Assembly (NCBI GenBank): GCA_021810625.1
Contig: JAJZIJ010000017.1
Coordinates: 1 to 56,783, forward strand
Direction: 5' to 3'
DNA from: Acidobacteriota bacterium
Lineage (GTDB): Bacteria > Acidobacteriota > Terriglobia > Terriglobales > Acidobacteriaceae
DNA length: 56,783 nucleotides
The position numbers were made by a program, and so were the translations under genes. How positions within the stretch are numbered: the stretch's first letter is position 1; every line of letters starts with the position of its first letter. The notes under the pieces were generated by a model. The model was not told the origin of the DNA and did no database searches. It was given only the letters and a program-made list of their open reading frames with translations. This document shows positions 50,008 to 56,783 of the stretch, one piece after another.

Positions 50008-50453
50008 CATTTCATTCCGACATAGACTTCGACCGCCATCGGCCCCCAATGAACCTCGAAATCGCAAATGTAGCTGCGCGCCAACGTGGAAGTCCAGACG
50101 TGCTCCCACGCTGAGATCAGGGCATCTGGCTGTTCTCCGCGCGCTTCAATCACGGCATATTGGGCGGCGGGTATGTTGGCCACCACCAGCCCCTCTGGAG
50201 TATCCTCCACCGCCGCCGCAGTGGCCGGAATTTCATACCCAAGCACGAACGTGTACTCGCCGGTATGGTCGCTGTCGTACTCACAGTAGACCGCATACAC
50301 GGCATCGCTGACGCGCTCCAGGACATGTGCAGCAATATTTTCCTCACGGAAACGCTGCCACAGCCCGTAGATGGTATCGGGCTGCGCGTTCGATGCCCGA
50401 CAGGCGATGCCGAGGACGGTGAACGCGGGGCGGTAAATTTTCTCGTAATGCAT
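50007..50453 (-). CDS. GyrI-like / AraC effector-binding-domain protein
   Basis: This protein of 148 residues from ATG 50453 consists of one GyrI-like small-molecule-binding domain: FTVLGIACRASNAQPDTIYGLWQRF at the start, AVYCEYDSDHTGEYTFVLGYEI in the middle, then VVANIPAAQYAVIEARG and ending FEVHWGPMAVEVYVGMK. Stand-alone members bind or hydrolyse lipophilic cations or macrocycles, or inhibit gyrase in E. coli. There is no DNA-binding part. An in-frame TTG at 50462 is an alternative start. Confidence 0.85.
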   Translation of the reverse strand: MHYEKIYRPAFTVLGIACRASNAQPDTIYGLWQRFREENIAAHVLERVSDAVYAVYCEYDSDHTGEYTFVLGYEIPATAAAVEDTPEGLVVANIPAAQYAVIEARGEQPDALISAWEHVWTSTLARSYICDFEVHWGPMAVEVYVGMK

Positions 50454-50515
50454 GGTTAACAATTACCGTTGCAACATCTGGATTGTTCAGAACTATTCCA
50501 TGCTGAGTGTTTGCG

Positions 50516-50591
<76 letters not shown>

Positions 50592-51015
50592 CCTTCTGTC
50601 CGATTGTAATGGTGTGTTCGACTTCGGTAAAGCGCCCGGCCCGTTTATCCACACGCTGCACACCTGTCCACCGAGACTGCACCATTCCTGCGCCTTGCCT
50701 CAGACGCGCGCGGCGCGTAGCGTCAGCATTGTGTGAAGCGAAAATTTCCATGCAGCGATTTCCCAAAGGGCGGGCCGAAACGGGAAGATGTAAAATAAAA
50801 ATACCAGATGTTGTGGTTATCTCTTGACATCCACAACCGACAGCGGTAGCTTTCCTCTTGCGGGCTTATATTTGCCTCGCTGGAACGGTAGCCCCTCACC
50901 GGAATATCTTCCGTGATGGTGGCCTGTTTTTCGGCGGGCATGTGCGATCCGGCGGTACATAAAAATGCAGGCTCCAGACGCAAGGCCAGGCATCAAACCA
51001 ACACAGGAGGCCGAC
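50592..51015 (+). promoter_or_regulatory. Leader region of nrdJ with a possible promoter
   Basis: This 424-bp gap has no credible gene. TTGACA at 50824-50829 is followed after 17 bp by the weak TAGCTT (50847-50852), a possible promoter about 165 bases ahead of nrdJ. An inverted repeat GTTGTGG/CCACAAC spans the -35 box and could be an operator. I searched for a cobalamin riboswitch (B12 box) and NrdR boxes and found neither. Confidence 0.35.
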
Positions 51016-54000
51016 ATGGTCGAAAGTATCCAGAAAAAAGCATCTGCAACGAGTGGCGCTGCCACAATCGTGGCGAAACCCTCTATCGCGGAGCCTGCCT
51101 CCGTCCTGACTGCATCCCCGGTCAAAAATGTTGATGGTCTCACCTGCCCGCGCTACTTCACCCGGCCCGGTGTTTCGCCTTATGACGAAATCACCTGGGA
51201 GCGCCGCGCGGCCAGCATCACCGACTCCAAGGGCAACAGCATTTTTGAGCAGAAAGATGTCGAGGTTCCTGCTGACTGGTCAATGACTGCGACCAACATT
51301 GTGGCCAGCAAATACCTGCACGGCCAGGTGGGCACGCCGGAGCGGGAAACCGGAGTGCGCCAGTTGATTGCGCGCGTGGCCGAGACCATTCGTGACTGGG
51401 GCATGGCAGACGGATACTTCGCCACGCCGGAGGATGCCGCCATCTTCCACGACGAACTGGCGCATTTGCTGGTGAATCAGAAGGTCGCCTTCAATTCTCC
51501 GGTCTGGTTCAACGTGGGCTGTGATCGGCTGGAGCCGAACTCCGACGCGCAGAACTGGCACTGGAATCCGCACACCTGCGCGGTGGAATTTTCCGTCACG
51601 GGCTATCGCAATCCGCAATGCTCGGCCTGTTTCATCAACGCCGTGCAGGACTCGCTCGATTCCATTTTGACGCTGGCGAAAACCGAAGGCATGTTGTTTA
51701 AGTGGGGTTCGGGCACGGGGAGCAACCTGTCGGCCATTCGCGGATCGACGGAGAATCTCTCCGGCGGTGGCGTGGCCAGCGGCCCGCTCAGCTTTATGCG
51801 CGGCTTTGACGCTTTTGCCGGAGTGATTAAATCCGGCGGCAAGACGCGCCGCGCCGCCAAGATGGTCATCCTCAACGTGGATCATCCAGACATCGTGGAC
51901 TTTATCGAGTGCAAATCCAAAGAAGAGGCCAAGGCCTGGACGCTGGTGCAGGCGGGCTATGATGGCTCCGGGCCGGACTCCGAGGCATTTACTTCGATCT
52001 TTTTCCAGAACGCCAACAACTCCGTGCGCGTGACCGATGAATTTATGCGCGCGGTGGAGCGCGACGAGGAGTTCTCCACGCGCAAGGTGAAGGATGGAAC
52101 GCCCTTCAAGAGCTACAAGGCGCGCGATCTGATGCGCAAAATTGCCGAGGCGACCTGGCAGTGCGGCGATCCGGGGATGCAGTATGACACCACCATCAAT
52201 CGCTGGCATACTTCCAAAAACACAGGTCGCATCAACGCCTCCAACCCCTGCTCGGAATACATGTTTCTGGATGATTCAGCCTGCAACCTGGCCAGCTTCA
52301 ATCTGATGAAATTTGTAACCGCGACAGGTGCCTTTGACGTGGCCGCCTACCGCCATGCCGTTGATGTGATGATTACGGCGATGGATATTTTGATCGACAA
52401 CTCCGGCTATCCGACCGAGGCCATTGGCAAAAACTCGCATGATTATCGCCCGCTGGGATTGGGTTATGCCAACCTGGGCGCGCTGCTGATGTCCTTCGGC
52501 CTGCCCTATGATTCCGATGCCGGACGCGACTTTGCCGCCTGCCTGACAGCCATCATGTGTGGCGAGGCATATCTGCAATCGGCGCGTCTGGCCGAGCAGT
52601 GCGCGGCGTTGCCTTCGGCCACGCCATTAACGCAATCGGTCAGTCGCGCAGGTGGAGCCTGCCCCGGCTACTACGTCAACCGCGAACCGTTTCTGGACGT
52701 AATTCGCATGCACCGCGCAGAAGTCAACAAGATTGGGGCTTCGCGCGCCAGCAATGAACCTTTCAGCGTGCCGCAGTTGGATGCGTTGATTGACGCCAGC
52801 CGCGATTGCTGGGACAAGGCGCTGGCGCACGGAGAGAAATTTGGCTATCGCAACTCGCAGGTGACGGTGCTGGCTCCAACGGGCACCATTGGCTTTATGA
52901 TGGACTGCGACACCACGGGCGTGGAGCCGGATTTGGCGCTGGTGAAGTACAAAAAACTGGTCGGCGGCGGCATGATTAAGATCGTGAACAACACCGTGCC
53001 CGCAGCGCTCTTCAAGCTGGGCTACAACAACGATCAGGTGGATGCCATTGTCAGCTACATCGACGCCACGGGCACCATCGAAGGCGCGCCCGGCATCAAG
53101 CCGGAGCATCTTTCGGTCTTCGATTGCAGCTTCAAGCCGGCCAAAGGCACGCGCGCCATTCATTACATGGGCCATGTACGCATGATGGCCGCCACGCAGC
53201 CCTTTCTCTCCGGCGCAATTTCCAAGACCGTCAACCTGCCCAACGACGCGACGGTCGATGACATTGCCGAGGCATACATCGAATCCTGGCGGCAGGGTTT
53301 GAAATCCGTGGCCATTTATCGCGATGGCTCCAAGGGCGTGCAGCCGTTGAACGTTGGCGATGGCAAGGATGCCAGGGATCCGAAGACCTCGCGCAACAAT
53401 ACTGCGCTGGATTCCGTTGCGGCGCAGGCGCTGTCCGCGCTGTCCAGCGCTCCGCTGGATGCCGCAGCCTTCGAGTCGCTGCTCGCGCAGCTTGCGCCCA
53501 ACGCTGCGGCCACCGTCTCGGTTCCGGCAGGCTCCGTGGAAACGGCGGCGCGCGCCGCGCTGCAAATGGCCGCCGCAACCTTCCAGACGCAGCAGGATCC
53601 CAGCGCTCCGCCTCGTACTGTGCGTCATCGCCTGGCCGAGGAACGCGCATCGTTGACGCACAAATTCTCCATCGCCGGACATGAGGGCTACATCACCGTT
53701 GGGCTGTACCCCAATGGCCAGCCGGGAGAAATTTTCATCAAGATGGCCAAGGAAGGCTCGACGGTCAGCGGGTTGATGGATGCCTTTGCCACGGCAATTT
53801 CGCTCTCGCTGCAACATGGCGTGCCGCTCAAGGTGCTCTGCGAGAAGTTCGCGCACACGCGCTTTGAGCCATCCGGCTGGACGGGTAATGAGCAGATCGG
53901 CTTTGCCAAGTCCATCATGGATTACATCTTCCGCTGGCTGCAACTGCGTTTCCTCTCCGGCCACCAATTGCCGCTCTTCGCGGGATTGGCGGGCGCGGGA

Positions 54001-54366
54001 TCGGCAGGGAAGGGCGCGGCCAATACGGATCCCGCAGCGACTTCCGTGGATGTCCCGCAGCTTCCGGCGCAGGGTTCGGTGGCCCAGGCAGCGTCCTTTG
54101 TCGGAACCTCGGCTCCGCTGGCCGGGGTTGTTCCAGAAATGCGCGCCAAAGCGGCGGAGACAGATGGCCTCCGCGCCGATGCCGCCTCCACATCGTCCGG
54201 CGGCGTGCATCTGGAGGATCGCGGGCTGTACCATGCCGCCGATGCCATGCGCTCGTTGGTCGATATGGGGGATGCTCCAAGCTGCCACACCTGCGGCGCC
54301 ATTATGATTCGTAACGGTAGCTGTTACAAATGCGTGGAGTGCGGCAGCACCAGCGGCTGCAGCTAG
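51016..54366 (+). CDS. nrdJ: Adenosylcobalamin-dependent (class II) ribonucleotide reductase
   Basis: ATG 51016 follows AGGAGG and yields 1116 residues. Class II features are NQKVAFNSPVWFNVG, the first active Cys region CSACFINAVQDS, FKWGSGTGSNLSAIRGS, SGGKTRRAAKM, NPCSEYMFLDDSACNLAS with the catalytic Cys, and LAPTGTIGFMMDCDTTGVEP. The C-terminus has a TSCPD domain (about 870-960) and a Cys-rich tail (CHTCGAIMIRNGSCYKCVECG) that re-reduces the active site. Two Ala/Ser-rich linkers flank the TSCPD domain. It makes dNTPs without oxygen and needs vitamin B12. No class I or III reductase is in the window. Confidence 0.97.
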   Translation: MVESIQKKASATSGAATIVAKPSIAEPASVLTASPVKNVDGLTCPRYFTRPGVSPYDEITWERRAASITDSKGNSIFEQKDVEVPADWSMTATNIVASKYLHGQVGTPERETGVRQLIARVAETIRDWGMADGYFATPEDAAIFHDELAHLLVNQKVAFNSPVWFNVGCDRLEPNSDAQNWHWNPHTCAVEFSVTGYRNPQCSACFINAVQDSLDSILTLAKTEGMLFKWGSGTGSNLSAIRGSTENLSGGGVASGPLSFMRGFDAFAGVIKSGGKTRRAAKMVILNVDHPDIVDFIECKSKEEAKAWTLVQAGYDGSGPDSEAFTSIFFQNANNSVRVTDEFMRAVERDEEFSTRKVKDGTPFKSYKARDLMRKIAEATWQCGDPGMQYDTTINRWHTSKNTGRINASNPCSEYMFLDDSACNLASFNLMKFVTATGAFDVAAYRHAVDVMITAMDILIDNSGYPTEAIGKNSHDYRPLGLGYANLGALLMSFGLPYDSDAGRDFAACLTAIMCGEAYLQSARLAEQCAALPSATPLTQSVSRAGGACPGYYVNREPFLDVIRMHRAEVNKIGASRASNEPFSVPQLDALIDASRDCWDKALAHGEKFGYRNSQVTVLAPTGTIGFMMDCDTTGVEPDLALVKYKKLVGGGMIKIVNNTVPAALFKLGYNNDQVDAIVSYIDATGTIEGAPGIKPEHLSVFDCSFKPAKGTRAIHYMGHVRMMAATQPFLSGAISKTVNLPNDATVDDIAEAYIESWRQGLKSVAIYRDGSKGVQPLNVGDGKDARDPKTSRNNTALDSVAAQALSALSSAPLDAAAFESLLAQLAPNAAATVSVPAGSVETAARAALQMAAATFQTQQDPSAPPRTVRHRLAEERASLTHKFSIAGHEGYITVGLYPNGQPGEIFIKMAKEGSTVSGLMDAFATAISLSLQHGVPLKVLCEKFAHTRFEPSGWTGNEQIGFAKSIMDYIFRWLQLRFLSGHQLPLFAGLAGAGSAGKGAANTDPAATSVDVPQLPAQGSVAQAASFVGTSAPLAGVVPEMRAKAAETDGLRADAASTSSGGVHLEDRGLYHAADAMRSLVDMGDAPSCHTCGAIMIRNGSCYKCVECGSTSGCS

Positions 54367-54419
54367 GAAAATCCTGCCCGATCCCGGTTTTTGAATGGGC
54401 GCGGCGTTAGAGCGTGAAG

Positions 54420-54646
54420 GGGACGGGCTTCAGCCCGTCCCAGGCTGCTGAAAAACCCACTATTGTTCGAGGATGTTGCCGCGTTTTGAAAGGTACGGGC
54501 TTCAGCCCGTACATAAGTCCTATTAAAACCAGGTGGGCTTCAGCCCCCGAGGGGCAGTCTTTTTCCGCCTTACACCTTTGTCAGCAATCTGGGACGCGGC
54601 TCCAGCTCGTCCGGTATTTCAGCAAAAACAACGCGGGCTTCAGCCC
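54420..54646. repeat. Cluster of four GGGCTTCAGCCC palindromes
   Basis: Copies are at 54420-54441 (arms extended to GGGACGGGCT/AGCCCGTCCC), 54493-54512 (GTACGGGCT/AGCCCGTAC), 54535-54546 and 54635-54646. The last two are followed by CCGAGGGG or CTGAGGG. The arms outside the shared core differ while still pairing, indicating that the hairpin and not just the sequence is conserved. The whole gap 54367-54908 has no gene. Confidence 0.75.
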
Positions 54647-54908
54647 CTGAGGGCGGTTCTCTTCAACTGCCCCATTTCCCCTTCTTTCGCTGCGGATTCG
54701 CCCATGAAAATAGTGATATTTTCATGGAAAAACCTGCGAATCCGTGGTACAAAGATACGGGCATCATTTTCACGTGCTGAGTGTCACGTCTTCGCGTGAC
54801 GAGGAACACGTTCCCCTCGCCCCATCCAAGTTTGAGTGGGAGGCTGCGTGTGGATGCAGCGGGTTCGATCCGAGCGTTCCAATTTTTGATTTCTGGGGGA
54901 TTTTTTCC

Positions 54909-56783
54909 ATGACAACGTCAACCTTCGCGTCGCGCATTCTCGCGCTCTGCTCTGTCGTTCGTAGGCAGAGCTTTCCCGCGCAAGCCCAAAGAGGTCTGGA
55001 ATGCATGGAAGCGATCCCAGGTCTCAAAAACGAGACCTGGGGCACCCGGCGTACATCTCTGTCATCCCGACCCCTTCGGCTGCGCTCAGGGCAGGCTGGA
55101 GTGGAGGGATCTGCGTTTTCTGTCCTGTCATTCGCATCCGGCCTGTTGCTGACCGTCTTCATGCTGGCGGCGGTGAGCGCCCACGCCACCACCTACACGG
55201 TGACGGACTTGACGGATAACGCCAGCGATACTGGCTCGATTCGATATGCGGTCAACAACGCAGCCAATGGCGACACCATTGACTTCTCTGGCGCGGGAGC
55301 ATCGGGCACCATCACGCTGACCAACGGCGCGCTGCTCATCAAACAGAGTGTGACCATCGTCGGGCCGGGCGCGAATCTGCTGACCATATCGGGAAACAAT
55401 CAATGTCCGGTCTTCCTCCTTAATGGCGGTCTTACGGTGAGCCTCTCCGGGCTGACCATCGCCAACGGCAACAGCAGCATCGGCGGCAGCGGCTTCGGCG
55501 GCGGCATTGCGAACGGTAGCGGCACCACATTGACGGTGAGCAACAGCACCTTCTCCGGCAATTCGGCTGGCAGCAGCGGCGAAGGCGGCGGCATTGCCAA
55601 CACTGGCACATTGACGGTGAGCAACAGCACCTTCTCCGGCAATTCGGCCAGCAGCGGCCAAGGCGGCGCCATTGCCAACGGTAGCGCGTCGGCGACATTG
55701 ACGGTGAGCAACAGCACCTTCTCCGGCAACACGGCCAGCGGCGGCCAGGGCGGTGCCATTTACAGCGGTGGCACATTGACGGTGAGCAACAGCACCTTCT
55801 CCGGCAATTCGGCCAGCAGCGGCGGCGGCATTCTCAACTACAACAGCGGCGCTACGGTGACGATCACCAACAGTGTTGTGGCGGGCAACACGGATACTGC
55901 TTCAGGACAGGCGGGCAACGACTGCTCTGGCTGCGGCACGCAGAGCAGCAACAATCTCATCAGCACGTCGTCGTCCAGCCCCAGTCCGAATCTCGGCCCG
56001 CTGCAATACAACGGCGGCCCCACGGAAACCATGATGCCGCTGCCAAACAGTCCGGCCCTGAACGCAGGGTTGTCCAGCACTCTGGCCACCGATCAGCGCG
56101 GATTCCCCCGGCCCACGGGCACTGGCGTGGTGAGTGATCTGGGAGCGGTGCAGCTTGGCCCACTCACCGTGACCACCACGGCGGACAGTACAGACTCCAG
56201 CGCCGTGTGCGGCGGCAGCGATGTCTGCTCCCTGCGCGATGCCATTACGCTGGCCAACAGCCAGGGTTCCGGGGACATCAGCTTTGCCTTCAACGTAACG
56301 GGAACGATTACGCTGAGCAGCGCGTTGCCTGCCCTTGCCGCGAGTATCACCATCACCGGGCCGGGAGCGAATCTGCTGACCATATCCGGGAACAAGCAGT
56401 ATCCGGTCTTCAACATCAACTCCGCCTCTACGGTGAGCCTCTCCGGGCTGACCATCGCAGACGGCGGCGGCAGCGGCGTTGTCAACAGTGGCACATTGAC
56501 GGTAAGCAACAGCGCCTTCTCCGGCAACACGGCCAGCGGCAACGGCTACGGCGGCGGTGGTGGCATTTATAACAACGGTGGCACGGTGGTGGTGAGCGAC
56601 AGCACCTTCTCCGGCAATACGGCCAGCGGCAACGGCTTCGGCGGCGGTGGTGGTATTTACAACTTCTTTGGTGGCACGTTGACGGTGAGCAACAGCACCT
56701 TCTCCGGCAATATGGTCAGCTACGGCGGCGGCGGCATTTTCAACGGCGGCGGCACGTTGACGGTGAGCAACAGCACCTTCGCG
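54909..56783 (+). CDS. Exported beta-helix repeat protein (choice-of-anchor Q/CSLREA type), 3' end outside window
   Basis: ATG 54909, behind GGGGGA, opens a frame that runs to the window end (625 codons, no stop). The first 72 residues cover two palindromic repeat elements. A signal peptide follows (SVLSFASGLLLTVFMLAAVSAHA), so the true start may be as late as GTG 55101. The mature part has TYTVTDLTDNASDTGSIRYAV, then right-handed beta-helix coils built on TLTVSNSTFSGN followed by a Gly/Ser/Asn segment. There are four coils at 55526-55810 and at least four more from 56490. Between them lie a choice-of-anchor-Q segment (NLGPLQYNGGPTETMMPLPNSPA) and CSLRDAITLANS. It is probably a large secreted adhesin-like or polymorphic surface protein. 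Confidence 0.82.
   Translation, partial: MTTSTFASRILALCSVVRRQSFPAQAQRGLECMEAIPGLKNETWGTRRTSLSSRPLRLRSGQAGVEGSAFSVLSFASGLLLTVFMLAAVSAHATTYTVTDLTDNASDTGSIRYAVNNAANGDTIDFSGAGASGTITLTNGALLIKQSVTIVGPGANLLTISGNNQCPVFLLNGGLTVSLSGLTIANGNSSIGGSGFGGGIANGSGTTLTVSNSTFSGNSAGSSGEGGGIANTGTLTVSNSTFSGNSASSGQGGAIANGSASATLTVSNSTFSGNTASGGQGGAIYSGGTLTVSNSTFSGNSASSGGGILNYNSGATVTITNSVVAGNTDTASGQAGNDCSGCGTQSSNNLISTSSSSPSPNLGPLQYNGGPTETMMPLPNSPALNAGLSSTLATDQRGFPRPTGTGVVSDLGAVQLGPLTVTTTADSTDSSAVCGGSDVCSLRDAITLANSQGSGDISFAFNVTGTITLSSALPALAASITITGPGANLLTISGNKQYPVFNINSASTVSLSGLTIADGGGSGVVNSGTLTVSNSAFSGNTASGNGYGGGGGIYNNGGTVVVSDSTFSGNTASGNGFGGGGGIYNFFGGTLTVSNSTFSGNMVSYGGGGIFNGGGTLTVSNSTFA
55015..55042. repeat. CCCAGGTCTC hairpin with GGGGCACCC tail, inside an ORF
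   Basis: CCCAGGTCTC pairs perfectly with GAGACCTGGG across AAAAAC and is followed by GCACCC. It belongs to the same palindrome class as those near 36.9, 45.6 and 48.7 kb, but here lies in the open N-terminal frame of the beta-helix protein. Confidence 0.65.
55064..55135. repeat. TGTCATCCCGA-type repeat element, inside an ORF
   Basis: The segment starting TGTCATCCCGACCCCTTCGG and containing GGGATCTGCGTTTTCTGTC resembles the element at 9023-9153 (TGTCATCCCGAGCGGAGC, GGGACCTGCGTTTTC). It is read in frame as RPLRLRSGQA, a translation typical of intergenic repeat DNA. Confidence 0.6.

Noticed and set aside
50592-51015. Cobalamin riboswitch upstream of the B12-dependent nrdJ
   Set aside because: Expected on biological grounds, but I could not find the B12-box consensus or the GCCACTG element in the leader, nor paired NrdR boxes.
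52627-54288. 553-codon minus-strand ORF inside nrdJ
   Set aside because: A GC-rich shadow of an unmistakable ribonucleotide reductase; its His/Gly/Arg-rich product shows no family features.
54770-55192. 140-codon minus-strand ORF upstream of the beta-helix gene
   Set aside because: It is formed from palindromic repeat elements, with typical repeat-derived sequence (PACPERSRRG), not a protein family.
55526-56783. CRISPR-like array from regularly spaced repeats
   Set aside because: The repeats are in-frame protein-coding coils with variable spacing and related, not unique, intervening sequence; no cas genes are near.

Overview
The window looks like part of the chromosome of an acidobacterium (Acidobacteriota, probably Terriglobia/Acidobacteriaceae). 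This is inferred from gene content and style: a GC-rich backbone, a hopanoid HpnI glycosyltransferase, a class II NrdJ ribonucleotide reductase, a DUF6599-like protein, MacB-like permeases without a neighbouring ATPase, a CSLREA/choice-of-anchor-Q type repeat protein, and many short palindromic intergenic elements. No rRNA, transposase, prophage or CRISPR array was found.

Layout. 1-3.2 kb: Kdp regulators, with KdpD apparently split into two divergent genes (KdpD/Usp half plus kdpE on minus; DUF4118-GAF-histidine kinase half on plus). 3.4 kb: tRNA-Leu(CAG) and a 56-codon membrane ORF. 4-7 kb: thiE and a DprE1/DprE2-like oxidoreductase pair. 7-10.5 kb: a small membrane protein and two FtsX/MacB permeases separated by repeat elements. 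10.5-12.8 kb: HpnI and a Rieske oxygenase. 12.9-14.7 kb: an AT-rich HD-hydrolase/YwgA-like pair. 14.7-18.1 kb (minus): GH57 glycosidase and AlkA-like glycosylase. 18.1-22.1 kb: the tightly overlapped heme operon hemX-hemA-hemC-hemD. 22.1-27 kb (minus): DUF1634 and TauE/SafE, a class A penicillin-binding protein, and an S41-type PDZ protein lacking the usual catalytic dyad. 27-29.7 kb: a MITE-like element, tRNA-Met, a DUF6599-like protein, a candidate small RNA or attenuator, and an SdpI-family protein. 29.6-34.6 kb (minus): MscS channel, moaC, DUF255 thioredoxin protein, M20 peptidase. 34.7-38.3 kb: alpha/beta hydrolase, glycerate 2-kinase, and convergent argD-like aminotransferase. 38.6-42.9 kb: a PDZ-GAF-PAS histidine kinase and its NtrC-type regulator. 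43-45.5 kb: AT-rich DNA methyltransferase fused to a nuclease-like domain. 45.8-48.5 kb: gatB (minus) and a divergent RelA/SpoT-synthetase protein followed by a 45-codon ORF. 48.5-50.6 kb: repeats, a MerR-like/TPR protein, a GyrI-like protein, tRNA-Thr(CGT). 51-54.4 kb: nrdJ. 54.4 kb to the end: a palindrome cluster and a beta-helix repeat protein that runs off the window.

Two themes stand out. First, a housekeeping backbone (heme, tRNA amidation, dNTP synthesis, cell wall, molybdopterin) is interrupted by small AT-rich accessory islands: HD+YwgA, methyltransferase-nuclease, and RelA/SpoT plus small ORF. Each resembles a candidate defence or toxin-type module; that role is inference. Second, short palindromic repeats are abundant, sit between genes, probably work as terminators in places, and in one case have become part of the N-terminal coding region of the beta-helix protein. 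All function calls come from reading motifs; no database search was run.
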